Origin: an uncultured Collinsella sp.
GTDB lineage: Bacteria > Actinomycetota > Coriobacteriia > Coriobacteriales > Coriobacteriaceae
Assembly (NCBI GenBank): GCA_900768435.1
Contig: CAAGCW010000002.1
Span: 1 to 43,663 of the forward strand
DNA: 43,663 nt
Direction: 5' to 3'
The notes under the pieces are model-generated. The model worked only from the letters and a program-made list of their open reading frames with translations. It had not been told where the DNA came from and did not search any database. The translations under genes and the position numbers were made by a program. The number at the start of each line of letters is the position of its first letter. The first letter of the stretch is position 1. Shown here piece by piece: positions 1 to 12,998 of the stretch.

Positions 1-172
1 ATCCGGGCAGACATCGAACCATTTGAAATGGTCTAACTTGGATTTGTTTTTCGCAAGGCCGCCGAGAGGCGGCCCCGAGAAATTCCTTTTCCTATACTAA
101 AACCATATGAATCGAACGGAACCGATCAGCGATGAACTGAGAGGACCGGACGGGCTCGAAGCCCAGAATATT
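1..172 (+). promoter_or_regulatory. Upstream and leader region of the rRNA operon
   Basis: This gene-free stretch precedes the 16S gene. It contains a 15-bp palindrome (accatttgaaatggt, 19-33), a GAGA-loop hairpin with a 7-bp stem (57-74), and a TATACT hexamer at 93-98 that could be a -10 box. No convincing -35 lies 16-18 bp upstream of it. A small hairpin (gggctcgaagccc) lies at about 151-163, just before the mature 16S 5' end. The rRNA promoter is inferred to be here or just outside the window; I cannot fix it. Confidence 0.35.
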
Positions 173-1680
<1,508 letters not shown>

Positions 1681-2080
1681 TAGGGAGATAAGTTCTTAGA
1701 GAGACAAACTTTAACTCGAATAGAGGGCAGGAGCCCGTCCGGTAGATGTCCCGCCACGGATGATTCCCCGCAGCACCCGGTCCCCGGGGTCGCACCCGCG
1801 TACCTTGAGAGCCGCATAGCGATAGGAGAGAGATGGAAGATCCAATTCTTCCAGACTCGATTCTTTTCTGCGATTTATCAGACAGAATGATAGCAATCAT
1901 TCATCCGATCCAAACAAGAAGAATTCACTTATATATGAGTGAGGAGCATCTGATCGCGAGCACAGTGAAGACACTGTGCCGCGGTATGAGATACCCGAAT
2001 TGCGACATACGAGCGCTATTCATGATATCGATTAATTAATTTTAGCGACACGTGGATATCCCGCGGGCCCGATGCGGTCC
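1681..2080 (+). other. 16S-23S internal transcribed spacer without tRNA genes
   Basis: This spacer of about 400 nt has no recognisable tRNA-Ile or tRNA-Ala, which often sit here in other bacteria. Its second half (about 1840-2040) is AT-rich against the GC-rich rRNA. The last bases (gcggtcccgcaaga, about 2074-2087) can pair with a segment just beyond the 23S 3' end (tcttccggaaccgc, about 5044-5057), as expected for the 23S processing stem. Confidence 0.8.
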
Positions 2081-5050
<2,970 letters not shown>

Positions 5051-5198
5051 GAACCGCACCTCGCGGCCCGCGGGACCCAGCGCTCATGCGCGCGGTCCGG
5101 GCACGAGGATGCCCCCGAGTCACCTCCCCTATGCGCCATGCGGCCCCCAGGGCACGTGTATGCGATACCGGACACCGTAACGGTGGGCGCCGCCCACC

Positions 5199-5316
5199 GG
5201 TCAGCGGCCAGAGCATGGGGGGCACGCCCGGTCCCGTTCCGAACCCGGAAGCTAAGCCCCATCGCGCCGAGAGTACTGCGGGGCCAGCCCGTGGGAGGCC
5301 AGGGCGCCGCTGACCG
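5199..5316 (+). rRNA. rrf: 5S ribosomal RNA
   Basis: This 5S rRNA is closed by complementary ends (ggtcagcgg... / ...cgctgacc) and contains the conserved loop sequence cgttccgaacccggaagctaagcc. It ends the 16S-23S-5S operon. A short hairpin (cggtgggcgccgcccaccg, 5181-5199) abuts the 5' end and may take part in processing. Confidence 0.95.
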
Positions 5317-5351
5317 GTGGACGGCACCGAGCCGTCGGATGACTTGAAGAA

Positions 5352-5381
5352 GGGGGAGGCCTCGCGGCCTCCCCCTTTTTT
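5352..5381 (+). terminator. Intrinsic terminator of the rRNA operon
   Basis: A perfect 10-bp GC-rich stem (gggggaggcc / ggcctccccc) with a TCGC tetraloop is followed by six T residues. It lies 36 nt after the 5S gene. Confidence 0.95.
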
Positions 5382-5431
5382 GTATCTCGGGCAATTTGTC
5401 TCACATAGTAGCTGTGTTTTATAACCCTCGT

Positions 5432-5461
5432 TTGTCGCATCTTCTGTGAACGGGCTACAAT
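5432..5461 (+). promoter_or_regulatory. Probable promoter of the acpS operon
   Basis: TTGTCG (5432-5437) and TACAAT (5456-5461) are separated by 18 bp and lie 30 nt upstream of the acpS start codon, beyond the rRNA terminator. The assignment rests on consensus match and position only. Confidence 0.55.
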
Positions 5462-5490
5462 AACTTAGTCTGTGCGATATGGAGGTGAAC

Positions 5491-6030
5491 ATGGCTGAAG
5501 CTGGTATCGGCGTTGATATCGTCGAGATTTCCCGCATGAAATCAATTCTTGAAAAGACGCCGCCGTTTGCTCGGCGTGTGTTTACCGAAGAAGAGCGTGC
5601 GTATTGCGATGCATCATCGCGTCCCGCTGCTCACTATGCGAGCCGCTTTGCTTCGCGTGAGGCGGTGCTTAAAGCTCTTGGCACGGGTTTTAGTCAAGGC
5701 GTGGGTCGCAAGGATGTTTCGGTAACGCGTGATAAACTCGGCAAACCGAAGGCTCTGCTTTCTGGTCGTGCTCTCGAAATCGCCCAGGATTTGGGTGTTG
5801 TCGAGGTCGCTCTTTCTATTACCCTTACGGGTGACTTGGCTGTCGCTAATGCCATTGCAATCACCGAGGATGTTCGACCTAAGCCTAAGGAAGAAAAGGT
5901 GAGCAACAAGAAACGCGTTGCGCAGACATTTAAAGAGGCTCGCTCTGTTTTAGATGAGCTTGAGCAGCTGCAGAATTCAGCATTGACGGAGCACCTGGGC
6001 GATGCTTCGCAAGATACGCTAGGAGCATAG
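5491..6030 (+). CDS. acpS: Holo-[acyl-carrier-protein] synthase with a C-terminal extension
   Basis: AcpS transfers the 4'-phosphopantetheine arm from CoA to apo-acyl carrier protein in the cytoplasm. The family signatures are the N-terminal GVDIVEISR with its Mg-binding Asp, the FTEEERAYC segment, and SRFASREAVLKALGTG. An upstream in-frame ATG at 5479 is rejected because its codons overlap the GGAGGT ribosome-binding site (5481-5486) that serves the ATG at 5491. The protein is 179 residues, while the family usually has 115-130. The core ends near residue 127, and about 50 residues rich in Lys, Glu and Leu follow, resembling a short coiled coil. It is first in a six-gene operon and its stop codon abuts the next start. 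Confidence 0.93.
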   Translation: MAEAGIGVDIVEISRMKSILEKTPPFARRVFTEEERAYCDASSRPAAHYASRFASREAVLKALGTGFSQGVGRKDVSVTRDKLGKPKALLSGRALEIAQDLGVVEVALSITLTGDLAVANAIAITEDVRPKPKEEKVSNKKRVAQTFKEARSVLDELEQLQNSALTEHLGDASQDTLGA

Positions 6031-7647
6031 ATGAAACCGGTTTTGAGTACCGAAGAAGTCGTTCGTCTCGAGGACATCATCGAACGCGAAGGGACTTCGA
6101 AGGCCGAGCTTATGGAGCTAGCGGGTGAGTTTGCCGCTAACGAGGTCTTGAAGCTCAATCCCGATCGGGTTCTCGTTTTGGTCGGTTTTGGTAATAATGG
6201 CGGCGACGGTTGGGTTGCCGCCGATATCCTGAGCCATAAGGGTGTGGACGTGGATATCGTTTCTCCGGTTGAACCGGATGAGATTCCTGCTGCTCTGGCA
6301 CGTCATGTTGCTCGTCGTACTGCCGGCCGCGATGTGCACGTTTGCGTCGGCCCCTCGCGTGATGAACTCGAGGTTTTGATCGATAAGGCCGATGTTGTTG
6401 TCGATGCCATTTTTGGTACCGGTTTCCACGGGAATCTGCGTGCGCCGTTCTCCATTTGGATTCCTACGGTCAATGAATGCGCCGATTGTGTCGTATCCAT
6501 TGATGTCCCCTCGGGCCTGAATGCAGAGACGGGCGTTGTTGATGACGACTGCATTCGTGCCGAGCGCACGGTGACGATGATTGCGCCCAAGATTGGTCTG
6601 TATAGCGCTGATGGTCCTGAGTATGCTGGCGATTTGATCTGCGGCAATCTTTACGACCGTCTTGACGAGGTCATCGATGATGTCGACCACGCCGCCGAGA
6701 TTGTCGAGCCCGGTGACTTAGTTGATTACTTTGCTCCGCTACCATCGAATATCGATAAGTATTCCCGTGGCTCTGTGCTTATTGTCGCCGGATCTGCGCA
6801 ATATCCTGGTGCTGCCATTATGGCGGCCAAGTCTGCAGCTCGCGCGGGTGCTGGTTACGTGGCAGTCGCGGCTCCTGACGCCTGTGCCAATCTCATTCGC
6901 ATGGCACTTCCTTCGATTCCCGTCTTTGCTATTCCGTCTGATTCCCGCGGCTCCTTTGGCGCCGCTGCGCGCATGACGGTGTGCGAGATCGCAAAGAAGT
7001 ACAGCTGCGTGCTGTGCGGTCCCGGTATGACGACGTCTGCCGGCGCTATGCAGGTGGTTTCGGGCTTGCTCGAGCTTGATGTACCGCTAATTTTGGACGC
7101 CGATGCACTCAACTGCCTTGCTAAGATTGCCATTGACGGTATTGATAGTAACCCCGAGATGTATCGCCGCGAGCAGCCGTTGGTTATGACGCCGCACTAT
7201 CGTGAGCTTTCGCGTCTGGTTGCCGGTGACGAGGTGAACGACCTTGGTACCGCGATTGCGGCCGCGCAGAAGGTTGTTTGGGCTGCAGGCTCCGACAATC
7301 TGGTGGTCATTGCCAAGGGGCCGACGACGGCTATCTGTGGTGTTGAGCGCGTGCTGCTGCCACTCTCGGGTCCGGCTTCTCTGGCAACTGCCGGTTCGGG
7401 TGATGTTCTGGCGGGTATTTTGGCCGGCACGCTTGCCGCCATGCGCGACGAGATGGATCGTTGGGAGTTGCTGTATTCGTACGCCGTCGCACTTCACAGC
7501 TACGCCGGTTTTGCCGCGGCGACGGAGTATGGTGAGAAGAGCGTTATCGCAACCGATCTTATCGACTTGATCGGTCCTGCCATGGAGCTGGCGGCAAAGG
7601 ATGCGCTCGAAGATCTGGGAATCATGGACGAAGGGTCGGATGACTAA
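6031..7647 (+). CDS. nnr: Bifunctional NAD(P)H-hydrate epimerase / ADP-dependent NAD(P)H-hydrate dehydratase
   Basis: This enzyme repairs hydrated NADH and NADPH. The N-terminal YjeF domain (about residues 1-215) epimerises NAD(P)HX and carries the GFGNNGGDGW motif. The C-terminal ribokinase-like domain (about 235-530) dehydrates the S form using ADP and shows the KYSRGSVLIVAGS entry, the RAGAGYV segment and the GSGDVLAGILAG nucleotide/catalytic motif. At 538 residues it has the usual fused length. ATG 6031 directly follows the acpS stop, so translation is probably coupled. The acpS-nnr-alr-tsaE order is familiar in Actinobacteria. Confidence 0.95.
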   Translation: MKPVLSTEEVVRLEDIIEREGTSKAELMELAGEFAANEVLKLNPDRVLVLVGFGNNGGDGWVAADILSHKGVDVDIVSPVEPDEIPAALARHVARRTAGRDVHVCVGPSRDELEVLIDKADVVVDAIFGTGFHGNLRAPFSIWIPTVNECADCVVSIDVPSGLNAETGVVDDDCIRAERTVTMIAPKIGLYSADGPEYAGDLICGNLYDRLDEVIDDVDHAAEIVEPGDLVDYFAPLPSNIDKYSRGSVLIVAGSAQYPGAAIMAAKSAARAGAGYVAVAAPDACANLIRMALPSIPVFAIPSDSRGSFGAAARMTVCEIAKKYSCVLCGPGMTTSAGAMQVVSGLLELDVPLILDADALNCLAKIAIDGIDSNPEMYRREQPLVMTPHYRELSRLVAGDEVNDLGTAIAAAQKVVWAAGSDNLVVIAKGPTTAICGVERVLLPLSGPASLATAGSGDVLAGILAGTLAAMRDEMDRWELLYSYAVALHSYAGFAAATEYGEKSVIATDLIDLIGPAMELAAKDALEDLGIMDEGSDD

Positions 7648-7649
7648 TC

Positions 7650-8795
7650 ATGAATAAAGCCGATTTGACGCGCTGGTCCTGGGTCGAGATCGACCGCGGG
7701 GCGCTCCGTCGCAACACGAGGGCCTATAAGAACTTGTTGAATCCGCGTCAGCGCCTGTGCTGCGTGGTCAAGGCCGATGCTTATGGTCATGGAGCTGTTG
7801 AGTGCGCCAAGATCATGTATTCGGCCGGTGCCGACATGTTTGCCGTGGCGACGGTTAACGAGGGCGTTGAGCTCCGACAGGGCGGGATTACGAAACCCAT
7901 CCTCATCCTAAGCGAGCCTCCTATCGAGGCTATTCCGACGTTGCTCGAGTTTGATATCATGCCCTCGGTCTATACGTCTGACTTTGCTCTTGCGTATGGC
8001 GAATGTGCCGTCGCGGCGGGCAAGGTGGGCAAGTATCATCTCGCCATCGAGACGGGCATGAACCGTATTGGCGTACATTACACGCAGGTGCTCGACTTTG
8101 TCCGCGGTATTAATTTCCATCGCGGTATTCAGTGCGACGGCGTATTTACGCACTTCGCCACGGCCGATGAACCTTCGGGTTGGGACTACAAGCTGCAGTG
8201 CCAGCGTTTTACCGAGGCCGTTCAGGCCATTAAGGACGCAGGTTTTGAATGCGGTATCGTGCATTGTGCCAATACGCCGTCCTCGATGCTCGATTCTTCA
8301 ATGCACTTTGACATGATTCGTGCCGGCATCGGTTTGTATGGTCTGCAGCCATGTGAGCTGAGTGGTCGCGTGATGCAGCTTGATCCCGTCATGAGCGTCC
8401 ACGCGCGTGTGACGCGCGTGGCGCATCCTGCGATGGGCGAGGGCGTGGGCTACGGCTTTACCTACCGCGTACCACGCACGCGCGTTCAGATCTGCACCCT
8501 TCCGATCGGTTATGCCGATGGCCTTTCGCGTACGCTTTCCAATCGTATGGACGTGCTGTATCGCGGCGAGCGTGTGCGTCAGGTGGGCAATATCTGCATG
8601 GACCAGTTTATGGTCGCCATTCAGTCCAACCCGGCGCATGAGATTCCCGAGGCCGAGTATGGTGACGAGATGATCATTGTCGGCCGCGATGGAGATGCCG
8701 AGATTACCATGGACGAGATGGCGCGCCTACGCGGCACGATTAACTACGAGGTCGCTTGCGGCTTTGGTATGCGTCTCGACAAGGTCTACGTGTAG
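7650..8795 (+). CDS. alr: Alanine racemase
   Basis: This PLP enzyme interconverts L- and D-alanine and supplies D-Ala for peptidoglycan. The Schiff-base lysine is K41 in VVKADAYGHG. The C-terminal domain has the GYGFTY motif (Y268/Y272), which supplies the tyrosine acting from the neighbouring subunit, then PIGYADGLSR and VGNICMDQ. The length of 381 residues is normal for the family. It starts 2 nt after the nnr stop within the operon. Confidence 0.96.
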   Translation: MNKADLTRWSWVEIDRGALRRNTRAYKNLLNPRQRLCCVVKADAYGHGAVECAKIMYSAGADMFAVATVNEGVELRQGGITKPILILSEPPIEAIPTLLEFDIMPSVYTSDFALAYGECAVAAGKVGKYHLAIETGMNRIGVHYTQVLDFVRGINFHRGIQCDGVFTHFATADEPSGWDYKLQCQRFTEAVQAIKDAGFECGIVHCANTPSSMLDSSMHFDMIRAGIGLYGLQPCELSGRVMQLDPVMSVHARVTRVAHPAMGEGVGYGFTYRVPRTRVQICTLPIGYADGLSRTLSNRMDVLYRGERVRQVGNICMDQFMVAIQSNPAHEIPEAEYGDEMIIVGRDGDAEITMDEMARLRGTINYEVACGFGMRLDKVYV

Positions 8796-8803
8796 GAGCC
8801 GCT

Positions 8804-9424
8804 ATGGGCGTCATGCACATCCCCGGCCATAGCCATCAGGCGCCGCGTGAGGTCGCACTCGAGGAGATCGAGGCCGTTCTGGGCGATTGTCACCTTTGCC
8901 AGCTTTACCAGTCGCGCCATAACATCGTGTTTGGCGTGGGAAACCCCCATGCTCGCGTGATGTTTATTGGCGAGGCGCCGGGCCGCAATGAGGATTTGCA
9001 GGGCGAGCCCTTTGTGGGGGCGGCAGGCGAGGACCTCAACGGCATTTTGTCGCTGGCGGGGCTCAAACGCGAAGACGTCTACATTGCCAACGTGCTTAAG
9101 TGCCGCCCGCCGGGAAACCGCAATCCGCGTCCCGAGGAAGTGCTGGCTTGCTCGCCGTTTTTGCGTGAGCAGATTCGAAGCATCTGGCCCGATATTATCG
9201 TGACGCTCGGCAACCCCGCGACGCACTTTGTGCTCAAGACCGAGATTGGCATTACTAAGCTGCGCGGCAGGTTCCACCAGATGGGGCATTTTGTGGTAAT
9301 GCCCACGTTCCATCCGGCAGCAGCGCTGCGCAATCCGGCGTGGCAGGAGCTGCTGGAGGAAGACTTTAAGATGCTGGGCGACTATCTGGAGCGACATCCC
9401 GCGCCAGAGGACGCCTCGGAATAA
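8804..9424 (+). CDS. Family-4-type uracil-DNA glycosylase (Fe-S)
   Basis: This enzyme removes uracil from DNA. The family-4 motifs are GEAPGRNEDLQGEPFVG (active site) and FHPAAALRNP near the C-terminus. Four cysteines spaced as in the iron-sulfur families are visible: a CxxC near residue 27, CKxRPPGNRxPxPEE..., and a later Cys. An AGGAG site directly at the alr stop (8794-8798) selects ATG 8804 over an earlier in-frame ATG at 8756 inside alr. The protein is 206 residues. Its place in a cell-wall/t6A operon looks like co-transcription rather than pathway logic. Confidence 0.92.
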   Translation: MGVMHIPGHSHQAPREVALEEIEAVLGDCHLCQLYQSRHNIVFGVGNPHARVMFIGEAPGRNEDLQGEPFVGAAGEDLNGILSLAGLKREDVYIANVLKCRPPGNRNPRPEEVLACSPFLREQIRSIWPDIIVTLGNPATHFVLKTEIGITKLRGRFHQMGHFVVMPTFHPAAALRNPAWQELLEEDFKMLGDYLERHPAPEDASE

Positions 9425-9436
9425 TAAGGAGCATGT

Positions 9437-9943
9437 ATGTCCCTGGAGCGCCTGGGGGTAGGTACTTACAAAACGACTTGCGCTGCCGATACAGAGTACT
9501 TTGGCGAGCTAATTGCACCGTGCCTTGAGGACGGCGATGTGCTCATCCTGACCGGTGGCCTGGGAGTGGGCAAAACTCACTTTACCAAGGGCGTCTCGCG
9601 CGGGTTGGGCGATGGGCATATGGTTACGAGCCCTACGTTTGCGCTCATGGCCGTTCACGATCAAGGTCGTATTCCGCTGTTTCACTTTGATCTATACCGC
9701 CTGGAGCATGCCTACGAGCTCGAGGATACGGGCATTTTCGATGTGCTGGGCTATGAGGGTGCTTGCCTGCTGGAATGGGGCGAACAATTCCAGGACGAGC
9801 TGACGGATGAGTGTCTTTCGGTGACGCTCAAGCGTGATGAGGGCGACAGCGATGTGCGAACGATAACGCTCGAGGCGCACGGTGACCGCGCAATGGAGCT
9901 TTCCCATTTGATTGATAAGGCTGTACAAGATGAGCTTGCATAA
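9437..9943 (+). CDS. tsaE: tRNA threonylcarbamoyladenosine biosynthesis ATPase TsaE
   Basis: TsaE is the P-loop ATPase that works with TsaB and TsaD to make t6A at position 37 of ANN-decoding tRNAs. The Walker A motif is GGLGVGKTHFTKG, followed by the conserved SPTFALM and HFDLYRLE segments and the LLEWGE motif. At 168 residues it is of usual length. Its 3' end overlaps the start of the TsaB-RimI-TsaD gene, so the whole t6A set is coupled. Confidence 0.95.
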   Translation: MSLERLGVGTYKTTCAADTEYFGELIAPCLEDGDVLILTGGLGVGKTHFTKGVSRGLGDGHMVTSPTFALMAVHDQGRIPLFHFDLYRLEHAYELEDTGIFDVLGYEGACLLEWGEQFQDELTDECLSVTLKRDEGDSDVRTITLEAHGDRAMELSHLIDKAVQDELA

Positions 9944-12314
9944 CGACAACGCGCTGGTGGTGGCGCTCGATACCTCGACCGACATGCTTGCCTGCGCGGC
10001 AAGCTGGATTGATGGGCAGACGGGCGAGACGAAGCTCGTGAGTGGCGACCACATGTGTCGCCGTCACGCCAACGTTGAGCTCGTGAATACCGTTGATGGC
10101 GTGCTGGCTCAAGCCGGTCTGGATCGCAGCGATGTTGGTTGCTATGTGGTCGGCCGCGGCCCGGGGTCCTTTACGGGTGTGCGCATCGGCATCTCCACTG
10201 CCAAGGGCCTCGCGCGTGGTGCCAATGTTCCGCTGCTGGGCGTGTCGACGCTCGACGCTTGCGCTTGGACGGCGTGGAAGGCTGGCGTGCGCGGCAAGCT
10301 TGGTATCTTGGCCGATGCTATGCGCGGTGAGGTATATCCGGCGCTGTATATGCTGGTCGATGAGGGCCCCGAGCGTCAATTTGAGCGCGAACACGTGGTC
10401 AAGGCCGCCGTGGCGCTCGATGAGTGGCGCCAAGCAGCGGACTGGGACCAGGTTCAGCTGACCGGTGACGGTCTCGTGCGCTATGGCAAGCTGCTGGGTG
10501 AGGACGAGACCGCCCGCTGCGTGGAGCGCGACCTGTGGTGGCCTTCGGGCGAGGGCTTGCTGCTCGCGCACGCTGCGGGTGACGGCGATCCGGCCCGCGT
10601 CCTGCCGATTTACACGCGCCTTTCGGATGCCGAGGAAAACGAGCGCAAGCGTCTTGGTCTTGCCGAGAGTGCGCAGAGCGAAATTACGGGTGTTGCCGAT
10701 GAGCTCGCCGGTCGTCATCTGCAGTTCCGTCCCATGGGCGCGGCGGATGCCGAGGGCGCGAGCGCGCTGGAGGCTGCCTGCTTTGAAGGTGCCGGACACG
10801 AGGCATGGACGCCGGGCATGTTCCTGTCCGAACTGGGCGAGGACGTCGCTGCGCCGCGTAGTTGGTGGGTGGCACACGACGACGGCAAGCTGCTGGGCCT
10901 TGCCGGCGGTATGGTCGTGGACGGTGATGTGCAGATTCTGGATGTCGCCGTCGACCCGGCACATCGCCGTGAGGGCATTGCCCGCAAGCTGCTGTCGCAT
11001 GTGAGCTATGATGCCCAGATGCTCGGCTGCACCACGGCTTCGCTCGAGGTCGAGGACGGCAACGAGGGAGCGATCGCGCTTTATAACGCTCTGGGCTTTA
11101 CCGAGGCAGGACGGCGCCGCGGCTACTATGGTGCCGGCAAGGATGCCATCGTCATGACGGCTCCGCTGCCCCTGGTGCTTCCGGTCGACAATGCTTCGCC
11201 CGAGCCGACGGCGGCAGAGCAGCGCGTATGGCCGCTGCCTGCGCCTGGGCGCTCTGCCGAGGAACGTGTCGAGATTGAGCGTCGCCGCCTAGTGCTCGCT
11301 ATCGAGAGCTCCTGCGACGAGACGGCGGTGGCGATTATCGATGCGGATGGCAATATGCTGGCCAACCAGGTGTCGACGCAGATTGATTTTCATGCACGCT
11401 TTGGCGGCGTGGTGCCCGAGATCGCCTCGCGCAAGCACGTCGAGGTGATTGTGAGTGTCGTGGATGCGGCACTCGAGGACGCCGCAGCGTCGCTGGGCCT
11501 TACGGGCGGAGCCATTACACCAAGTGAGCTTGCCGCCGTGGGCGTGACACAGGGTCCGGGCCTGGTGGGTGCTCTGGTAGTGGGCGTCGCCTTCGCCAAG
11601 GGCTTTGCCTATGCTGCCGGTAAACCGCTCGTGTGCGTCAACCATCTGGAGGGCCATCTGTTCGCCAACCTGCTGGCGCAGCCCGATCTCAGGCCGCCGT
11701 TTATCTTCACGCTCGTCTCGGGCGGTCATACCATGCTCGTGCACGTGAAGGCATGGGGCGACTACGAGGTACTTGGTGAGACACTCGACGATGCTGTGGG
11801 CGAGGCCTTCGACAAGGTGGCCAAGGCGCTGGGTCTGGGCTATCCCGGTGGCCCCATCATCTCCAAGCTGGCCGAGACGGGCAATCCCAAGGCGATTGAC
11901 TTCCCCCGTGCGCTTAACAGCAGGGGAGACTATCGTTTCTCGCTTTCGGGTCTTAAAACGGCCGTGACGCTCTACATCGAGCAGGAGACCAAGGCCGGGC
12001 GCACGATTCACCTGCCCGATCTGGCGGCTTCGTTTGAGGCAGCTGTCTTTGACGTGCAGTACAAGAAGGCCAAAAACGCCCTGCATGCCACCGGATGCAA
12101 GGAATACTGCATCGGCGGCGGCGTCTCGGCCAACCCGCATCTGCGCGAGATGATGATCAAGAAGCTTGGGCGTCAGGGGATCCGCGTAACGGTGCCGCCC
12201 TTGTCTGCCTGTACCGATAACGCAGCCATGATCGCGGAGGTCGCCCGCCGTAAATTCGACCGAGGAGAAATCTCGCCGTTCGACGTCGACGCCGATCCAA
12301 ACATGACGCTGTAG
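9930..12314 (+). CDS. tsaD: TsaB-RimI-TsaD triple fusion (t6A synthesis plus N-alpha-acetyltransferase)
   Basis: This 794-residue protein joins three enzymes that are usually separate. Residues 1-240 are TsaB, the scaffold subunit, with LDTSTD at the start and GRGPGSFTGVRIG. Residues about 262-412 are a GNAT domain of the RimI type (S18 N-terminal acetylation), with the acetyl-CoA loop DPAHRREGIARKLL. Residues about 450-794 are TsaD, the threonylcarbamoyl transferase, with AIESSCDET, the metal ligands of VNHLEGH, LVSGGHT and GGGVSANPHLRE. ATG 9930 is preferred over TTG 9912; it lies inside tsaE. All three domains keep their key motifs. A TsaB-RimI fusion is known in Actinobacteria. Adding TsaD fixes a 1:1 ratio of scaffold and catalytic subunits. 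A type A palindrome begins 12 nt after the stop. Confidence 0.93.
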   Translation: MSLHNDNALVVALDTSTDMLACAASWIDGQTGETKLVSGDHMCRRHANVELVNTVDGVLAQAGLDRSDVGCYVVGRGPGSFTGVRIGISTAKGLARGANVPLLGVSTLDACAWTAWKAGVRGKLGILADAMRGEVYPALYMLVDEGPERQFEREHVVKAAVALDEWRQAADWDQVQLTGDGLVRYGKLLGEDETARCVERDLWWPSGEGLLLAHAAGDGDPARVLPIYTRLSDAEENERKRLGLAESAQSEITGVADELAGRHLQFRPMGAADAEGASALEAACFEGAGHEAWTPGMFLSELGEDVAAPRSWWVAHDDGKLLGLAGGMVVDGDVQILDVAVDPAHRREGIARKLLSHVSYDAQMLGCTTASLEVEDGNEGAIALYNALGFTEAGRRRGYYGAGKDAIVMTAPLPLVLPVDNASPEPTAAEQRVWPLPAPGRSAEERVEIERRRLVLAIESSCDETAVAIIDADGNMLANQVSTQIDFHARFGGVVPEIASRKHVEVIVSVVDAALEDAAASLGLTGGAITPSELAAVGVTQGPGLVGALVVGVAFAKGFAYAAGKPLVCVNHLEGHLFANLLAQPDLRPPFIFTLVSGGHTMLVHVKAWGDYEVLGETLDDAVGEAFDKVAKALGLGYPGGPIISKLAETGNPKAIDFPRALNSRGDYRFSLSGLKTAVTLYIEQETKAGRTIHLPDLAASFEAAVFDVQYKKAKNALHATGCKEYCIGGGVSANPHLREMMIKKLGRQGIRVTVPPLSACTDNAAMIAEVARRKFDRGEISPFDVDADPNMTL

Positions 12315-12326
12315 CTGGTACGGCGC

Positions 12327-12461
12327 GGTCCCCGGCCGGAGGGGCCGGATATAAGGTTTCCTGCTCTACGGTCCTGCGCAAGACGAAGGCCACATTAAGT
12401 GGCCTTCTTTGCGTGCGGAACTCGCGATAAACCTTATATCCGGCCCCTCCGGTCGGGGACC
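12327..12461 (+). repeat. Type A long palindrome, copy A1
   Basis: The left arm (12327-12359) and right arm (12429-12461) are 33 nt each and complementary at every position but one; the exception is a G-U pair in RNA. The centre (12360-12428, 69 nt) is nearly identical to copies A2-A4 and contains its own hairpin (gaaggccac, loop attaa, gtggccttc). The element starts 12 nt after the tsaD stop. Four T/C residues follow the right arm, so it might also terminate transcription, though no clean U-tract is present. Confidence 0.9.
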
Positions 12462-12606
12462 TTTCTGTATCGATATGGCTTCTGGGCTGGATCGGCGTCG
12501 ACAACGTCCAGCAAGGTTAACCAGCCTGCGTCGAATTTCCGGCGTTCTTTAGCTGAAAGAAAAAGTTGGCGTGCGGAGCTTGCTCCGCACATTTGGGATG
12601 GGAATC
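12462..12606. other. Spacer between inverted copies A1 and A2
   Basis: These 145 nt lie between two oppositely oriented type A palindromes and hold no gene. The only clear structure is a perfect 9-bp hairpin with a TT loop (gtgcggagcttgctccgcac, 12571-12590). Its first half shares gtgcgga with the type A centre. Confidence 0.6.
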
Positions 12607-12753
12607 CCTGAGAGCCGCGGGAGCCGGGCGGCGCATATGAACTTTATCGCGAGTTCCGCACGCAAAGGAAAGCACTTAATGTGCTTTCCGTCTTGCGCAG
12701 GACTGTAGAGCAGGAAAGTTCAAATGCGCCGCCCGGCTCCCGCGGCTCTCAGG
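12607..12753 (-). repeat. Type A long palindrome, copy A2 (inverted)
   Basis: The arms are 39 nt (12607-12645 and 12715-12753) with one mismatch. The 69-nt centre (12646-12714) reads on the minus strand. In the sense of the centre, the inner hairpin is ggaaagcac-attaa-gtgctttcc. Compared with A1, four of nine base pairs differ and all four are compensated, while the flanking boxes are unchanged. The arms share no sequence with those of A1. Confidence 0.9.
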
Positions 12754-12853
12754 GGCATCTCTTAAGCAAAAACTGTCGTTCGGTAAAGTCCGAGGTCAGT
12801 GGCGTTTTATAACGAGAAATTCAAAAAAGTTGAAAATTCATTACTTATTTGCG

Positions 12854-12882
12854 TTGACTTTAGGTAATTAAAGTTTCATACT
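12854..12882 (+). promoter_or_regulatory. Promoter of the cstA leader transcript
   Basis: TTGACT (12854-12859) and CATACT (12877-12882) are 17 bp apart in an AT-rich stretch, which predicts transcription from about 12889 and a leader of about 235 nt before cstA. Confidence 0.65.
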
Positions 12883-12953
12883 CCTTTTCATCCACTGGGG
12901 GATGTGAACACGCACGGATCGTTCGCATCATGATTGAAGAGGATTTCTTAGAC

Positions 12954-12998
12954 ATGTTCACGCATCAGCTAAACATTATCAGCGTAGTAATTATCTGA
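12954..12998 (+). CDS. Putative leader peptide of a transcription attenuator (14 aa, Ile/Val-rich)
   Basis: This short frame encodes MFTHQLNIISVVII. Eight of its fourteen residues are Leu, Ile, Val or Phe, and the last five codons before the stop are Ser-Val-Val-Ile-Ile. A purine-rich site (gaagagga, about 12936-12943) precedes the ATG. The peptide lies in the cstA leader, upstream of an intrinsic terminator (13051-13088). Codons 3-5 (cgcatcag, 12961-12968) pair perfectly with the segment around the stop (ctgatgcg, 12995-13002), as a pausing hairpin would. Ilv-type leader peptides use runs of these codons in the same position. Translation and the amino acids sensed are inferred. Confidence 0.6.
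   Translation: MFTHQLNIISVVII

Noticed and set aside
1681..2080. tRNA-Ile or tRNA-Ala in the rRNA spacer
   Set aside because: No T-loop or anticodon-arm signature was found on either strand.
12327..12753. Integron attC sites
   Set aside because: attC sites are palindromic with variable middles and conserved outer boxes; here the centre is conserved and the ends vary, and no integron integrase is present.
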